Assembly (NCBI RefSeq): GCF_003633755.1
Contig: NZ_RBIL01000002.1
Location: 248,001 to 312,000 of the forward strand
DNA: 64,000 bases
Reading direction: 5' to 3'
From: Solirubrobacter pauli
Lineage (GTDB): Bacteria > Actinomycetota > Thermoleophilia > Solirubrobacterales > Solirubrobacteraceae
Below the pieces are notes generated by a model. The model worked only from the letters and a program-made list of their open reading frames with translations. It did no database searches and was not told the DNA's origin. Positions 1 to 8,815 of the stretch are shown here, one piece after another. The first letter of the stretch is position 1, and each line of letters starts with the position of its first letter. Both the position numbers and the translations under genes were made by a program.

Positions 1-843
1 GCGCAGTCGCTCGGTGGTGCCGGGCGGGACCTTGACCAGGAGGAAGTTCGCGGCTCCGGGATAGACGTGCAGCCCGGCCTGCCGCAGGCGGGCGGCGAGC
101 GCGGCCCGGTGCGTGGCGGTGCGCTCGATCACGCCGTCGTCCTCGGCGCGCTCGGCCCAGGCGGTCATCGCGGCGAGTGCGAGCGCGTTCACCGGCCATG
201 CCTGGCGGCGCGCGTCGAGGCGCGCGACGAGGTCGGGCGCGCCGATCAGGTAGCCGGCGCGCAGGCCGGCGATCGAGAACGCCTTGGTGAGGCTGCGCAG
301 GACGACCGTGTGCTCGCTGCCGGCGACGGACGGCTGCGGGTGGGCGACGAAGTCCATGAAGCTCTCGTCGACCACGAGCGTGCGGTCGGGGCGGGCGAGC
401 GCGCTCACGGCTTCGGCGCTGTGCAGCGTGCCGGTCGGGTTGCACGGGTTGGTCACGAACAGCAGCGCGACCTCGTCGTCCACCTCGGGCAGCGTGAACG
501 GCGGCGGGCGGTCGATCAGCGTGGGTGTGCGGCCGTGCGCGCGGAGCGCCGCGCGCGGCTCCCCGAAGGCGGGCATGACGATGCCCGCGGGGCCGTCGAC
601 GGTCGCCGCGAGCAGCCAGAAGCCCTCCGCAGCGCCGTTGAGCACCAGCACCTGCTCGGGGGCGACGCCGTGACGGGCGGCCAGCGCGGCGCGGGCCTTC
701 GTCTCGTCCGGGTACGGGCCGATGTTCGCCCAGGCGGCCTGGACGGCGTCCGTGAGCCAGTCGGGCGGCGGGCCGGCGACGACGTTGACGGCGAAGTCCT
801 CGTCGCCCGGCCGGACCATCTTGTCCCCGTGCGGCGCCTTCAT
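1..843 (-). CDS. cobC: Threonine-phosphate decarboxylase / HisC-like aminotransferase (partial, 3' end outside window)
   Basis: PLP enzyme of the class I/II aminotransferase fold that makes aminopropanol phosphate for the cobalamin nucleotide loop (P. denitrificans CobC, Salmonella CobD). 281 residues are visible from the ATG at 843, and the C-terminus lies beyond the left edge. I see the TNPCNPTG motif at 131-138, VVDESFMDF at 157-165, and the Schiff-base lysine K187 in SLTKAF followed by GLRAGY. The start overlaps the cobU stop by four bases (ATGA), so it is translationally coupled as the last visible gene of the cob operon. HisC is the main alternative, but the context argues for CobC. Naming is inferred from family and context. 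Confidence 0.88.
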   Translation of the reverse strand, partial: MKAPHGDKMVRPGDEDFAVNVVAGPPPDWLTDAVQAAWANIGPYPDETKARAALAARHGVAPEQVLVLNGAAEGFWLLAATVDGPAGIVMPAFGEPRAALRAHGRTPTLIDRPPPFTLPEVDDEVALLFVTNPCNPTGTLHSAEAVSALARPDRTLVVDESFMDFVAHPQPSVAGSEHTVVLRSLTKAFSIAGLRAGYLIGAPDLVARLDARRQAWPVNALALAAMTAWAERAEDDGVIERTATHRAALAARLRQAGLHVYPGAANFLLVKVPPGTTERLR

Positions 844-1367
844 ACAGGCCCAGGGCCTTTATCGAGGTCGAGGGTTCGGCCGGCGACGACGAGCACGACG
901 CGGTCGGCGTGCTTGGCGAGCGCCTGGTTGGCGTCGCCCAGCAGGTCCAGCCAGCGGCGCGAGGCCGGGTCGGGCGGCACCGGGCCCAGGCCGGCCTCCT
1001 CGGCCACGACGATCACCGGCTCGGGGTGCGCCTGGAGCGCGGCGACGCCCGCGTGCACGATCGGGTCGACCGCGCTCGAGTCGTTGTCGTCGAACGCGCC
1101 GTGGCGGTACATCACGCCCGCGATCCAGACGCCGAGGCCGTCGAGCAGGACAGGGCCACCGGCCTCCTGGAGCGCGGCGCCGAGGTCGTCCTCGACGTTG
1201 ATCGTGCGCCACTCGGGCCCGCGGCGCGCCTGGTGGACGGCGATCCGCTCGCGCATCTCGTCGTCGTTGGCGGTGGCCGTGGCCAGGTACGTGCCGCCGC
1301 TGAGCAACGACTCCGCGTACGAGCTCTTGCCGCTGCGGCGGCCGCCGAGGACGAGCGTGAGGCTCAT
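840..1367 (-). CDS. cobU: Adenosylcobinamide kinase / adenosylcobinamide-phosphate guanylyltransferase
   Basis: Bifunctional CobU/CobP enzyme that phosphorylates adenosylcobinamide and then transfers GMP to activate it for nucleotide-loop attachment. At 175 aa it is the usual length. The N-terminus [19 protein letters not shown] carries the P-loop GGRRSGKS at residues 8-15, and the central region has the [10 protein letters not shown] and LLDGLGVWI strings expected for the family. The ATG overlaps the cobH stop (ATGA), and the stop overlaps the start of cobC. Cytosolic. Family call is secure. Confidence 0.93.
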   Translation of the reverse strand: MSLTLVLGGRRSGKSSYAESLLSGGTYLATATANDDEMRERIAVHQARRGPEWRTINVEDDLGAALQEAGGPVLLDGLGVWIAGVMYRHGAFDDNDSSAVDPIVHAGVAALQAHPEPVIVVAEEAGLGPVPPDPASRRWLDLLGDANQALAKHADRVVLVVAGRTLDLDKGPGPV

Positions 1368-1945
1368 GCGTCGTAGTAGATGAGCGCGTTGACGGCGGCG
1401 ACGGCGACGGCTGAGCCGCCGCGCTCACCACGGTTGGTCACGAACGGCAGGGCCGATTGCGCGAGCGCCTCCTTGGCCTCGCTCGCACCGACGAAGCCGA
1501 CCGGCAGGCCGACGATCAGCGCGGGGTCGGTCGGCGGGTGCTCGAGCAGCTCGAACAGCGCCGTGGGGGCGTTTCCGATCACCCAGACGGCACCGGCCGG
1601 TGCTTCCCGCGTGGCCAGCCGCATCGCGGTCGCCGAGCGGGTCAGACCGGGCTCGGGCGTCTTCGCGCGCGGGTCGTCGAGCGGCACGATCGGCGTGCGG
1701 CTCGTGATGCCGGCCGCCGCCATCCGGGCGTCGCAGTAGACGGGCGCGCCGTTGAGCAACGCCTCGCGGCCCTTCTGCAGCGCGTCCTCGTCGAGCACGA
1801 GGCTGTCGCCGAAGCTCAGGTCGGCCGCGGCGTGGATGACGCGCTCGGCGACCGCGCGCGACAGCGGCGGCAGATGGCTGAGGTCGATCCGCGACCGCAG
1901 GATGCGGTAGCTCTCGACTTCGATCGGATGGATCACTCTGGGCAT
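1364..1945 (-). CDS. cobH: Precorrin-8X / cobalt-precorrin-8 methylmutase
   Basis: Moves the C11 methyl group to C12, giving (hydrogeno)cobyrinate. I start it at the ATG at 1945 ([16 protein letters not shown]), which gives 193 aa, close to the usual 200-210. The frame is open further upstream, but that part is arginine-rich shadow sequence across the preceding gene. Family motifs visible: [15 protein letters not shown]-like helix ([13 protein letters not shown]), and the glycine-rich [16 protein letters not shown] near the C-terminus. It overlaps the preceding CobE-like gene by 13 bases and the cobU start by 4. Confidence 0.93.
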   Translation of the reverse strand: MPRVIHPIEVESYRILRSRIDLSHLPPLSRAVAERVIHAAADLSFGDSLVLDEDALQKGREALLNGAPVYCDARMAAAGITSRTPIVPLDDPRAKTPEPGLTRSATAMRLATREAPAGAVWVIGNAPTALFELLEHPPTDPALIVGLPVGFVGASEAKEALAQSALPFVTNRGERGGSAVAVAAVNALIYYDA

Positions 1946-2292
1946 TCGGCCACCGCGCAGGTCGCGTGTTCGGAACGGGTCTTGGGCACGAGCAGCCGCG
2001 TGCCGGAGAGCAGGGCGGCCGCCTCGGCGACGCTCGGCGTGCCGACGTGCCGCGCGACGACCGCGCTCGGCGTCGGCACGTCGACGGTCGCGAGCGCGTC
2101 CGCCGGGAACGTCCGCAGCGGCACGCCGAAGTGCGCCGCGGCCGCGAGCATCGCGGGCTCCTCGGCGCGCCGGTCGACGGTCGCGAGCGCGACGAGCTCG
2201 CCGGCCGGCAGCGCGCCTTCGACGAGCTCGACGAGCTCGTCGGGCGGGCACCCGAGCGAGCAGCCGACGCCGGCGACGAGCCGCGCCGTCAC
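1933..2292 (-). CDS. cobE: CobE / CbiG C-terminal-domain protein
   Basis: 119-aa protein starting at GTG 2292 (VTARLVAGVGCSLGCPP). It matches the stand-alone CobE or CbiG C-terminal domain: an N-terminal GVGCSLGCPPDELVELVE segment, LATVDRRAEEPAMLAAA, VPLRTFPADAL, the ...VGTPSVAEAAAL motif and a final [10 protein letters not shown]. The role in corrin synthesis (ring contraction or intermediate handling) is known only in outline. The CbiG N-terminal lactone-opening domain is absent from this ORF and from the window. GTGA overlap with cobL indicates coupling. Confidence 0.82.
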   Translation of the reverse strand: MTARLVAGVGCSLGCPPDELVELVEGALPAGELVALATVDRRAEEPAMLAAAAHFGVPLRTFPADALATVDVPTPSAVVARHVGTPSVAEAAALLSGTRLLVPKTRSEHATCAVAECPE

Positions 2293-3431
2293 CGGCGCCC
2301 CACGATCACGGTCACGGGGTTCTCGGCGGCCAGGCGGTGGCCTCCCGCGAGCGGCTTGACGCGGCTGGCTTGGAGCGTCGTCGCGTGCACCTCGAAGCGC
2401 GCGGACAGGGCCTCGATGGTCGGCGCGATGCGGTCGACCAGGGCGAGCGTCACGACCACGGTGCGGCAGTCGGTGTCGCCGACGAGCGTGAGGATGTCGG
2501 GCAGCAGCGCGCCGCCACCGCCGACGAACACGGCGTCGGGCGCGCGCAGGGCGCGCAGGGCGTCGGGCGCGGTGCCGCACACCGTCGTCACCGGCACGCC
2601 GTGGGCGGCGGCGTTGCGGGTGGCGAGCTCGATGGCGTCGGCGTCGTCGTCGATCGCGGTGACCGCGGCGCCGAGCCGCGCGCACTCGATCGCCACGCTG
2701 CCGCTGCCGCAGCCGACGTCCCAGACGTGGTCGCCGGTGCCCGGGCCGAGGGCGGCGAGCGCGAGCGCGCGCACCTCGGCCTTGGTGATCAGGCCGCGGC
2801 GGTGCTCGAAGTCGGCTTCCGGAAGTCCCCAGCGGGTGGGCGTGCGCGGCGGCCAGACCGTCGCGCGGCCGGTGGTCGGCTCGTGCACGATCACGACGTT
2901 CGGGTCGTTGAACGGCGGTGTGGCGGGCACGCGCTCGTCCGGTGTCCCGAGCGCCTCGGCCACGACCGGGTGGCGGGCCGCGAGCGCCTCGACGATCGCC
3001 TCCGCGTTGCCCGGCTGCGTGAGGATCGCGACCTTCGGGTGGCGCAGCGCGGTGTTGATCGCGGCGCGCGGGTCACGGCCGTGGGCGGAGACGACGAGCG
3101 CATCGTCCCAGGCGATCCCGAGCCGCGCGAACGCCACCGCCACCGACGAGGGCGCTGGGTGGACGACGAGCTCCCGCGTCAGCGCCGAGAGCGCGCGCAC
3201 GATGCCGAAGAAGCCGGGGTCGCCGGACGCGAGCACGACCACGCCGGCGCGCTGCACCAGCGCGCGCAGCGTCGCGTCCAGGTCCTTGCCGAGCACGACG
3301 TGCTCCTTGCCGGGCGCGAGCCGCTCGAGCACGGCACGGCCACCCGCGACGACCTGCGCGCCCGCGAGCAGCGACTCGGTCCCCGGCGGCACGGCGCCGC
3401 CCGCCACACCCAGGACGTGCAGCTCAGGCAC
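2289..3431 (-). CDS. cobL: Precorrin-6Y C5,15-methyltransferase (decarboxylating), CbiE-CbiT fusion
   Basis: Two-domain enzyme methylating C5 and C15 and decarboxylating the C12 acetate. 380 aa from GTG 3431 (VPELHVLGVAGG). Residues 1-190 are the CbiE-type tetrapyrrole methylase (GDPGFFG at 70-76). Residues 200-380 are the CbiT-type class I SAM methyltransferase with glycine loop DVGCGSGS at 238-245 and acidic DDD at 261-263. An ATG further upstream is in frame but would place 21 extra low-complexity residues inside cobM. Overlaps cobM by 8 bases and cobE by 4. Confidence 0.93.
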   Translation of the reverse strand: MPELHVLGVAGGAVPPGTESLLAGAQVVAGGRAVLERLAPGKEHVVLGKDLDATLRALVQRAGVVVLASGDPGFFGIVRALSALTRELVVHPAPSSVAVAFARLGIAWDDALVVSAHGRDPRAAINTALRHPKVAILTQPGNAEAIVEALAARHPVVAEALGTPDERVPATPPFNDPNVVIVHEPTTGRATVWPPRTPTRWGLPEADFEHRRGLITKAEVRALALAALGPGTGDHVWDVGCGSGSVAIECARLGAAVTAIDDDADAIELATRNAAAHGVPVTTVCGTAPDALRALRAPDAVFVGGGGALLPDILTLVGDTDCRTVVVTLALVDRIAPTIEALSARFEVHATTLQASRVKPLAGGHRLAAENPVTVIVGRR

Positions 3432-4215
3432 GCTTCTTCCTGTACCGGCTCGGTGCGCCGAGGCGGCGGTAGCGGTGGCCGTAGCCCGGGTCATAGACGT
3501 GCGACTGCCCCGCGTTCTCGGCGCTCCCGAGCGCGGGCCCGAGGAGCACGAGCGCCTGCGTGGTGATCTTGGCCTCGCGGATCTTCACCCCGATCTCGTC
3601 CAACCGGCAGCGGAACACGATCTCGTCCGGCCAGCTCGCCTTGTACACGACGGCGGTCGGCGTGTCCGGCGCGTAGCCGCCGTCGAGCAGGTCCTGCTGG
3701 AGCTCGCGCGGGCGGCGGACGGACAGGAACAGCGCCATCGTCGTGCCGTGCGCGGCCATCGCCTGGAGCTGCTCGTTGGGCGGCATGTTCGTCCGCTGCG
3801 CGCGGCGGGTGATGATCAGCGACTGGCTGACGTCGGGCACCGTCAGCTCCTGCCCGAGGCTGGCGGCCGCGGCCGACAGCGACGACACGCCCGGGACGAT
3901 CACGGTGTCCAGGCCGAGCGCCCGGCACGCGCCGAGCTGCTCGTGCAACGTGCCGTAGAGGGTCGGGTCGCCGGAGTGCACGCGCGCGACGTCCAGGCCC
4001 TCCTCGGCGGCGCGCTTGTAGATCGCGAGCACGTCGTCGAACGTCTTGTCGTCGGACGGGATCTGCTCGGCCTGCGGCGCGTGCGCGAGCACCTCCGGGT
4101 CGACGAGGGACCGTGCCCAGATCACGATGTCGACCTCGCCGAGGATGCGCGCCGCGCGGAGCGTCAGCAGGTCGGCGGCACCCGGCCCGGCGCCGACGAA
4201 GAACACGGTGCTCAT
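3424..4215 (-). CDS. cobM: Precorrin-4 C11-methyltransferase (CobM/CbiF)
   Basis: SAM-dependent tetrapyrrole methylase adding the C11 methyl group. 263 aa from ATG 4215. Motifs in order: FVGAGPGAADLLTLRA (5-20), the VHSGDPTLYGT loop, IVPGVSSLSAAAA and QSLIITR, and the C-terminal KITTQALVLLGPAL typical of CbiF. The C-terminal tail (residues 245-263) is basic and of low complexity. ATGA overlap with cbiM upstream. Confidence 0.93.
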   Translation of the reverse strand: MSTVFFVGAGPGAADLLTLRAARILGEVDIVIWARSLVDPEVLAHAPQAEQIPSDDKTFDDVLAIYKRAAEEGLDVARVHSGDPTLYGTLHEQLGACRALGLDTVIVPGVSSLSAAAASLGQELTVPDVSQSLIITRRAQRTNMPPNEQLQAMAAHGTTMALFLSVRRPRELQQDLLDGGYAPDTPTAVVYKASWPDEIVFRCRLDEIGVKIREAKITTQALVLLGPALGSAENAGQSHVYDPGYGHRYRRLGAPSRYRKKRA

Positions 4216-4856
4216 GCGGGGACGGTCTCTCTTCTTCGCGCGCGGACGAGGTCGGGTCTGAGCCCGAGCAGGGCCTTGATGATCAGCGCGGTGAGCACGC
4301 CCTCGATCAGCGCGACGATCGCGTACGGGCCGAGGATCGAGGCGGCGAGCGTGCCGCGGTCGATCGCGTGGTCGGCGCCCACGGTCATCTCGAACGTGAA
4401 GATGAGCGCCGCGAGCATCACGGAGATCGCGGCGGTGATCCCCGCGGCGAGCGGGAACGGCAGCGGACGCCGCAGCGCGACCAGCAGCGGATAGCCGAGG
4501 AACGCGGGCACGAGCGCGAGGTTCGTGATCGTCAGCCCGAGCGTGGTGAACCCGACGCTGCCGAACACGAGCGCCTGGATCAGGCACACGGTCGTGATCG
4601 TCAGCGCCCCGAGCCACGGCCCGAGCAGCGCGACCGCCAGCGCCCCGCCGAGCAGGTGCGCGTTCGTGCCGACCGTCAGCGGGACGAACGGCGCCTCGCC
4701 GACGAGGAAGAACGCGGCTGCCAGGCCCGCCACGGGCACGTCCTTCTCGCGCGCGGTCGCGGCCGCGCGGCGCAGGCAGACGCCCACGCCGATCACGGCC
4801 GGCACGAAGCCGAGCGCCGCGGCCTCGCCGGTCAGGAAGCCGTCGGGGATGTGCAC
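4212..4856 (-). CDS. cbiM: Cobalt ECF transporter substrate-binding component CbiM
   Basis: Membrane S-component that captures Co2+ for uptake. 214 aa starting MHIPDGFLTG; the N-terminal MHIPDG motif, with its metal-binding N-terminal amine and His2, is the family signature. About six hydrophobic segments follow, with the internal NAHLLGGALAVALLGPW segment. No PDGLE or CbiN-like extension is present at the C-terminus, and no cbiN gene is in the window. Works with cbiQ and the CbiO domain of the fusion further down the same operon. Overlaps cobA by 25 bases. Confidence 0.92.
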   Translation of the reverse strand: MHIPDGFLTGEAAALGFVPAVIGVGVCLRRAAATAREKDVPVAGLAAAFFLVGEAPFVPLTVGTNAHLLGGALAVALLGPWLGALTITTVCLIQALVFGSVGFTTLGLTITNLALVPAFLGYPLLVALRRPLPFPLAAGITAAISVMLAALIFTFEMTVGADHAIDRGTLAASILGPYAIVALIEGVLTALIIKALLGLRPDLVRARRRETVPA

Positions 4857-5554
4857 GTGAGCTCCAGCGCGGCGGCGGTGCCGACCACGAAGGTGACGGG
4901 GGGAGGCAGGGGGGCGGGCAGGTCGGTCAGCGTGCCGCGCAGGATCTTCTGGCGGTCGCGGGAAGCGGCGCTGATGGCGGCGATCGGCGTGTCCGGCGCG
5001 CGCCCGCCCTCGATCAAGGCGGCCGAGATGCGGCGGATGTGGCCGCGGCCGGTGAGGATGACCAGGGTGCCGCCGAGCGCGCCCAGCGCGTGCCAGTCCG
5101 GCGGCTCGGCGTGCTCGTCATCGTCGTCGCCGGAGACGAACGTGGCCGTGACCGAGTTCTGCCGCAGCATCAGCGGGATCCCGGCCGCGGCCGGCGCGGC
5201 GAGCGCCGACGACACGCCGGGGATGACGTTGACGGCGATGCCGGCGTCGCGGAGCGCGATCGCCTCCTCGCCGCCGCGCGACGCCACGAACGGGTCGCCG
5301 CTCTTGAGCCGCACGACGTCGCCCTGGCGCCCGAGCTCGACCAGCAGCGCGTTCACCTCGGCCTGAGGGAGCGCGCGCTGCCCGGGAGCGAGCCCGACGA
5401 CGTGGCGCTCGGCCGCCTCGGGCGCGAGCGCGACGATCGCGTCCATGCTGGGCCGGTCGTAGACCACGACCCGCGCGCCGCGGATCAGCTCGGCGGCCGC
5501 AAGGGTGAGCAATGAGGGATCGCCCGGGCCGGCGCCGACGAGGTGGACGGTCAC
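4832..5554 (-). CDS. cobA: Uroporphyrinogen-III C-methyltransferase (SUMT)
   Basis: Methylates uroporphyrinogen III at C2 and C7 to give precorrin-2, the entry to corrin and siroheme synthesis. 240 aa from GTG 5554 (VTVHLVGAGPGDPSLLT). Motifs: VGAGPGDPSLLTL, the VVVYDRP segment, LKSGDPFVASRGGEE, VIPGVSSALAAPAAAGIPL, and FVSGDDDDE in place of the usual FVTGH. No fused CysG or HemD domain. GTGA overlap with cobJ, and a 25-base overlap with the cbiM start. Confidence 0.92.
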   Translation of the reverse strand: MTVHLVGAGPGDPSLLTLAAAELIRGARVVVYDRPSMDAIVALAPEAAERHVVGLAPGQRALPQAEVNALLVELGRQGDVVRLKSGDPFVASRGGEEAIALRDAGIAVNVIPGVSSALAAPAAAGIPLMLRQNSVTATFVSGDDDDEHAEPPDWHALGALGGTLVILTGRGHIRRISAALIEGGRAPDTPIAAISAASRDRQKILRGTLTDLPAPLPPPVTFVVGTAAALELTCTSPTAS

Positions 5555-6351
5555 GCGGCACCGCCATGGGCGGGGGAAGCGGGTGCGGTGGGCGGCGCGG
5601 CGGCGGGCGTGACGGGCGCGGGCGTGGCGGCGGTGATCGGCGCGAGGTCGCGCAGCGCGACGAGCCACTCGCCCGACCACATCGCGGTCTCGCCGGCGAC
5701 CAGCACGAGCGAGCGCATCGTGACCGTCGACGGGTCGAGCGTCGCCAGCGTCGCGTGCTCGAGCGTCTCGCCCGCGCGGGCGACGTCGGTCGCGACCACC
5801 ACCGGCGTGTCCCCGGGGCGGTGCTGCCGCAGGATCGCCAACGCGCGGTCGAACGGCTCGGTGCGCGTCTTCGAGCGCGGGTTGTAGAGCGCGAGCGCGA
5901 CGCCGGACATCGCCAGGCCCGTCAGGCGGCGCTCGACCGTCTCGAGCGAGAGATGCAGGTCGGAGAGCGACAGGGTCGCCCAGTCGTCGGCGAGCGGCGC
6001 GCCCAGGCGCGCGGCCGTCGCCAGCGCCGCGGTGACGCCCGGCACGACCGTCACGTCGATGCCCTCGGCCATCGCGAGCGTGCGCGCGGCCATGCCGTGC
6101 ACGCCGGCGTCGCCGGACGACACCAGCGCCACGCGCGCGCTCTTCGCCCGCTCGACCGCCTCGCGCGCCCGCGCCAGCTCCTCGCCCATCTTGCCGCGCA
6201 CGACCTCCTGCTCACCGAGCAGGTCCGCGCACTGGTCGACGTACGGCCCGTAGCCGACTACCACCTCGGCTTCGCGCACGGCCCGTTCCGCCGCCGCGGT
6301 GCGGTGCTCAGGGCCACCCGGGCCGAGGCCGACGATCCACAGGCCGCTCAT
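5551..6351 (-). CDS. cobJ: Precorrin-3B C17-methyltransferase (CobJ/CbiH)
   Basis: Ring-contracting methyltransferase of corrin synthesis. 266 aa from ATG 6351. Motifs: LWIVGLGPGGPEHRT, GYGPYVDQ, the VSSGDAGVHGMA loop, VVPGVTAALATAARLGAPL, SDLHLSLETVERRL and YNPRSKTR, all characteristic of CbiH/CobJ. The last 25 or so residues are an alanine-proline tail (TPAPVTPAAAPPTAPASPAHGG) not needed for the fold. ATGA overlap with the cbiX-cbiO fusion upstream. The partner precorrin-3B synthase (CobG) is not in this window. Confidence 0.93.
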   Translation of the reverse strand: MSGLWIVGLGPGGPEHRTAAAERAVREAEVVVGYGPYVDQCADLLGEQEVVRGKMGEELARAREAVERAKSARVALVSSGDAGVHGMAARTLAMAEGIDVTVVPGVTAALATAARLGAPLADDWATLSLSDLHLSLETVERRLTGLAMSGVALALYNPRSKTRTEPFDRALAILRQHRPGDTPVVVATDVARAGETLEHATLATLDPSTVTMRSLVLVAGETAMWSGEWLVALRDLAPITAATPAPVTPAAAPPTAPASPAHGGAA

Positions 6352-8084
6352 GCGACGAGGGGGTTGAAGCCGGCGGGCAGCTCGAGCCGGTGCGCGCGCA
6401 TGAAGCCCTCGTCGGCCAGCACCTCGCGGGTGGGGCCGTCGGCGACGACCTGGCCGTTGTCGAGCACGACGGCGCGCGGGCACAGCTCGAGCGCGTAGGG
6501 GAGGTCGTGCGTCACCAGCAGGGTCGTGAGCTTCAACGACCGCAGCACGTCCAGCAGCTCGCGGCGCGCGGCCGGGTCCAGCGCCGCGGTCGGCTCGTCG
6601 AGGATCAGCACGTCCGGCCGGCACGCGAGCACGCCCGCGATCGCCGCGCGACGGCGCTCGCCCGCGCTGAGCGAGTGCGGGGCGCGCGTGGCCAGCTCGT
6701 GGATGCGCACGGCCTGCAGCGCCTCGTCCACCCGCGCGCGCAGCGCTTCGCCCTCGAGCCCCTGGTTGGCCGGGCCGAACGCGACGTCCTCCTCGACGGT
6801 CGGCATGAAGAGCTGGTCGTCGGTGTCCTGGAAGACGATCCCGGCGCGGCGGCGGATCTCGTTGCGGGTCCGGTTCGACAGCCCGACGCCGGCGACGGAG
6901 ACCGTGCCGGTGAGCTCTTCGATCGCGCCGCACGCGGCCAGGGCGAGCGTCGTCTTGCCCGCGCCGTTCGGCCCGAGGATCGCGACGCGCTCGCCGGCGC
7001 GCACGTCCAGGTTCACGCCCTCCAGCGCGGCCGTGCCGTCCGGATACGCGTAGCGGAGATCCTGCATCGAGAGGATCGTCGGGCCGGGCTCGACCGGCGC
7101 GGCGGGGCGGAGCGCGGGCAGCACGAGCGGCGCGCGCGTGGCCCGGCGGGACCGGCGCGAGCCGCGCGCCGGACCGTCGCCGTGCGGCGTCAACGAGATC
7201 GGCGTGCCGACCTTGTCCTCGTAGCCGGGCAGGCGCACGCGGTACGTGCAGAGGTCGCAGTTCATCCGCACGTCGCCGTGCAGCGCCTCGCGGTAGCGCT
7301 CGATCACGAGCCGGGCGAGCCGCCGGTCCGGCCCGAGGTGCGCGGCGGCGACCACGGCCAGGTCGGGGTGCTGGGCGGCGAACTCGTCCGCCTGCGCGTA
7401 GATGCGCGGGACGAGGATGCCGGTGAACAGGAAGAACGGGACGACGGCGATCCGCGTCGCACCCAGGCGGCGGCAGCGCTCCAGGGCTTCGGCGACGGTC
7501 GGCTTGGCGACGCCCGCGAAGGCCGGCTCGACCAGGCCCAGCCCGCGGTTGTCCGACAACAGCCGCGCGACCTTGTACAGGTCGGAGGTGGCGTCGGGAT
7601 CGCTCGAGCCGCGCCCGACGAGCACGACCGCCGTGTCCTCGGCGACGTCGCCGAGCGCCGCGCGGGCACGCTCCTCGACGATCTCCAGCACGACCGGCTC
7701 GATCCCGAGGTCGCGACCCATGTGGAAGTGCACGCCGGGATGGCGAGACCGCGCGCGGGTGAGCGCGGCGGGGCCGTCGTTCTTCAGATGCCCGGCGGCG
7801 AGCAGCACGAGCGGCACGGAGACGACCGAGCGGCTCCCGCGGGCGACGAGCTCGTCGATGCCGGCGTCCACGAGCGGCTCGGCCAGCTCGATGAAGCCGA
7901 ATCCGACCGACAGGTCGCCGGCGGCCTCGCGCACGTGCTCGGCGAGCGTCCAGAACTCCTCGGTGCCGTCGGCGTCACGGGTGCCGTGGCCGACGACCAT
8001 GAGCGACGGCGGGGCGGCCGCCGCGGGGGCGGCGAGCGTGCCGGCGGCCGGCGAGGACGCGTCGGCGCGGTCGTGCGCGGTCAC
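6348..8084 (-). CDS. Fusion of CbiX sirohydrochlorin cobaltochelatase and CbiO cobalt-transport ATPase
   Basis: 578 aa from GTG 8084. Residues 1-330 are a long two-halved CbiX: VVGHGTRDADG with His33, LLAAGHLKNDGP with His99, the second half VLVGRGSSDPDATSDLYK, then a cysteine-containing MNCDLCTYRVRLPG segment. A basic, Pro/Ala-rich linker (about 300-340) leads into a complete ABC ATPase: Walker A GPNGAGKTT, Q-loop FQDTDDQLF, signature HSLSAGERRR, Walker B VLILDEPTAALD and switch LLVTHDLP. The frame is unbroken through the linker. An internal ATG at 7067 could start CbiO alone, but I see no ribosome site before it. The fusion joins Co2+ import and insertion on one chain. Confidence 0.85.
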   Translation of the reverse strand: MTAHDRADASSPAAGTLAAPAAAAPPSLMVVGHGTRDADGTEEFWTLAEHVREAAGDLSVGFGFIELAEPLVDAGIDELVARGSRSVVSVPLVLLAAGHLKNDGPAALTRARSRHPGVHFHMGRDLGIEPVVLEIVEERARAALGDVAEDTAVVLVGRGSSDPDATSDLYKVARLLSDNRGLGLVEPAFAGVAKPTVAEALERCRRLGATRIAVVPFFLFTGILVPRIYAQADEFAAQHPDLAVVAAAHLGPDRRLARLVIERYREALHGDVRMNCDLCTYRVRLPGYEDKVGTPISLTPHGDGPARGSRRSRRATRAPLVLPALRPAAPVEPGPTILSMQDLRYAYPDGTAALEGVNLDVRAGERVAILGPNGAGKTTLALAACGAIEELTGTVSVAGVGLSNRTRNEIRRRAGIVFQDTDDQLFMPTVEEDVAFGPANQGLEGEALRARVDEALQAVRIHELATRAPHSLSAGERRRAAIAGVLACRPDVLILDEPTAALDPAARRELLDVLRSLKLTTLLVTHDLPYALELCPRAVVLDNGQVVADGPTREVLADEGFMRAHRLELPAGFNPLVA

Positions 8085-8815
8085 GCGACCCACCCCCGCG
8101 CGATCACGAGCACGGCCACCGCGGCGAGCGGCACGATCGCCGCGCCCACCCACGCCAGCGGCGACGCGGCCGGGGTCAGGTGCAGCGTCGGCATCCGCCC
8201 GTCGTAGCCGCGCGCGAGCATCGCGGTGTGCACGCGCTCACCGCGCTCGAACGTGCGCAGCGCCAGCGCGCCCATGCCTCGCGAGGCCGCGCGCGACTGC
8301 CACAGCCAGCGGGCCGCGTCGCCGCGCTGCGTGCGGGCGAGGCGCATCCGCCGCACCTCGTCGGTCAGCACCTGCAGGTAGCGGATGGCGAACCCGGCGA
8401 TGGCGACGAGCTGGCGCGGCATCCCGAGCCGCTCGGCGCCGCGGAGGATCTCCGCCGGTTGCGTCGTCCAGGCGAGCACGCCGGTCGCGAGCACCGCCAG
8501 GGTCGCCTTCGCGAGGATGCCGAAGGCCAGCCACCAGCCGTCCTCCGCCACGAAGGGCAGCACGACCACGAACAGCACGAAGGGGATCTCCATCACCAGC
8601 CGACCGGCCAGCATCCGCGGATCGACGCGCGCGAACACGGCCACGGCGAGCAGGATCGCAGCGTCGATCGCGTACGGCCACACGAGGTGCCCGCGCGGGA
8701 CGAGCGCGACCGCCACCACGAACAGGATCGTCGCCGCGACCTTGCACTCGGCCGGCGCGCGGTGCAGCGCCGTCTCGACGGTCGCGTTGACCTCCTGCTG
8801 GTGGGCCTGGCTCAC
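8081..8815 (-). CDS. cbiQ: Cobalt ECF transporter transmembrane component CbiQ
   Basis: T-component that couples CbiM to the ATPase. 244 aa from GTG 8815 (VSQAHQQEVNATVE). Hydrophobic segments near residues 25-110 and at the C-terminus (SPLAWVGAAIVPLAAVAVLVIARG). The cytosolic coupling helices carry two Ala-Arg-Gly-type motifs, seen as RLARTQRGD and AMLARGYDGR. It lies immediately before the CbiX-CbiO fusion, with GTGA overlaps on both sides, which supports assembly with that ATPase. Confidence 0.9.
   Translation of the reverse strand: MSQAHQQEVNATVETALHRAPAECKVAATILFVVAVALVPRGHLVWPYAIDAAILLAVAVFARVDPRMLAGRLVMEIPFVLFVVVLPFVAEDGWWLAFGILAKATLAVLATGVLAWTTQPAEILRGAERLGMPRQLVAIAGFAIRYLQVLTDEVRRMRLARTQRGDAARWLWQSRAASRGMGALALRTFERGERVHTAMLARGYDGRMPTLHLTPAASPLAWVGAAIVPLAAVAVLVIARGWVA

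Noticed and set aside
1966-4494. 842-codon plus-strand open frame across cobL and cobM
   Set aside because: Antisense to well-conserved cobalamin genes, low-complexity protein, no ribosome site.
7065-7067. Separate cbiO gene starting at an internal ATG
   Set aside because: No stop in the linker and no ribosome site before the ATG; the fusion is the simpler reading, although an internal start cannot be excluded.
6390-8207. Long plus-strand open frame opposite the cbiX-cbiO fusion
   Set aside because: Composition is shadow-like and the opposite strand carries complete catalytic motifs.
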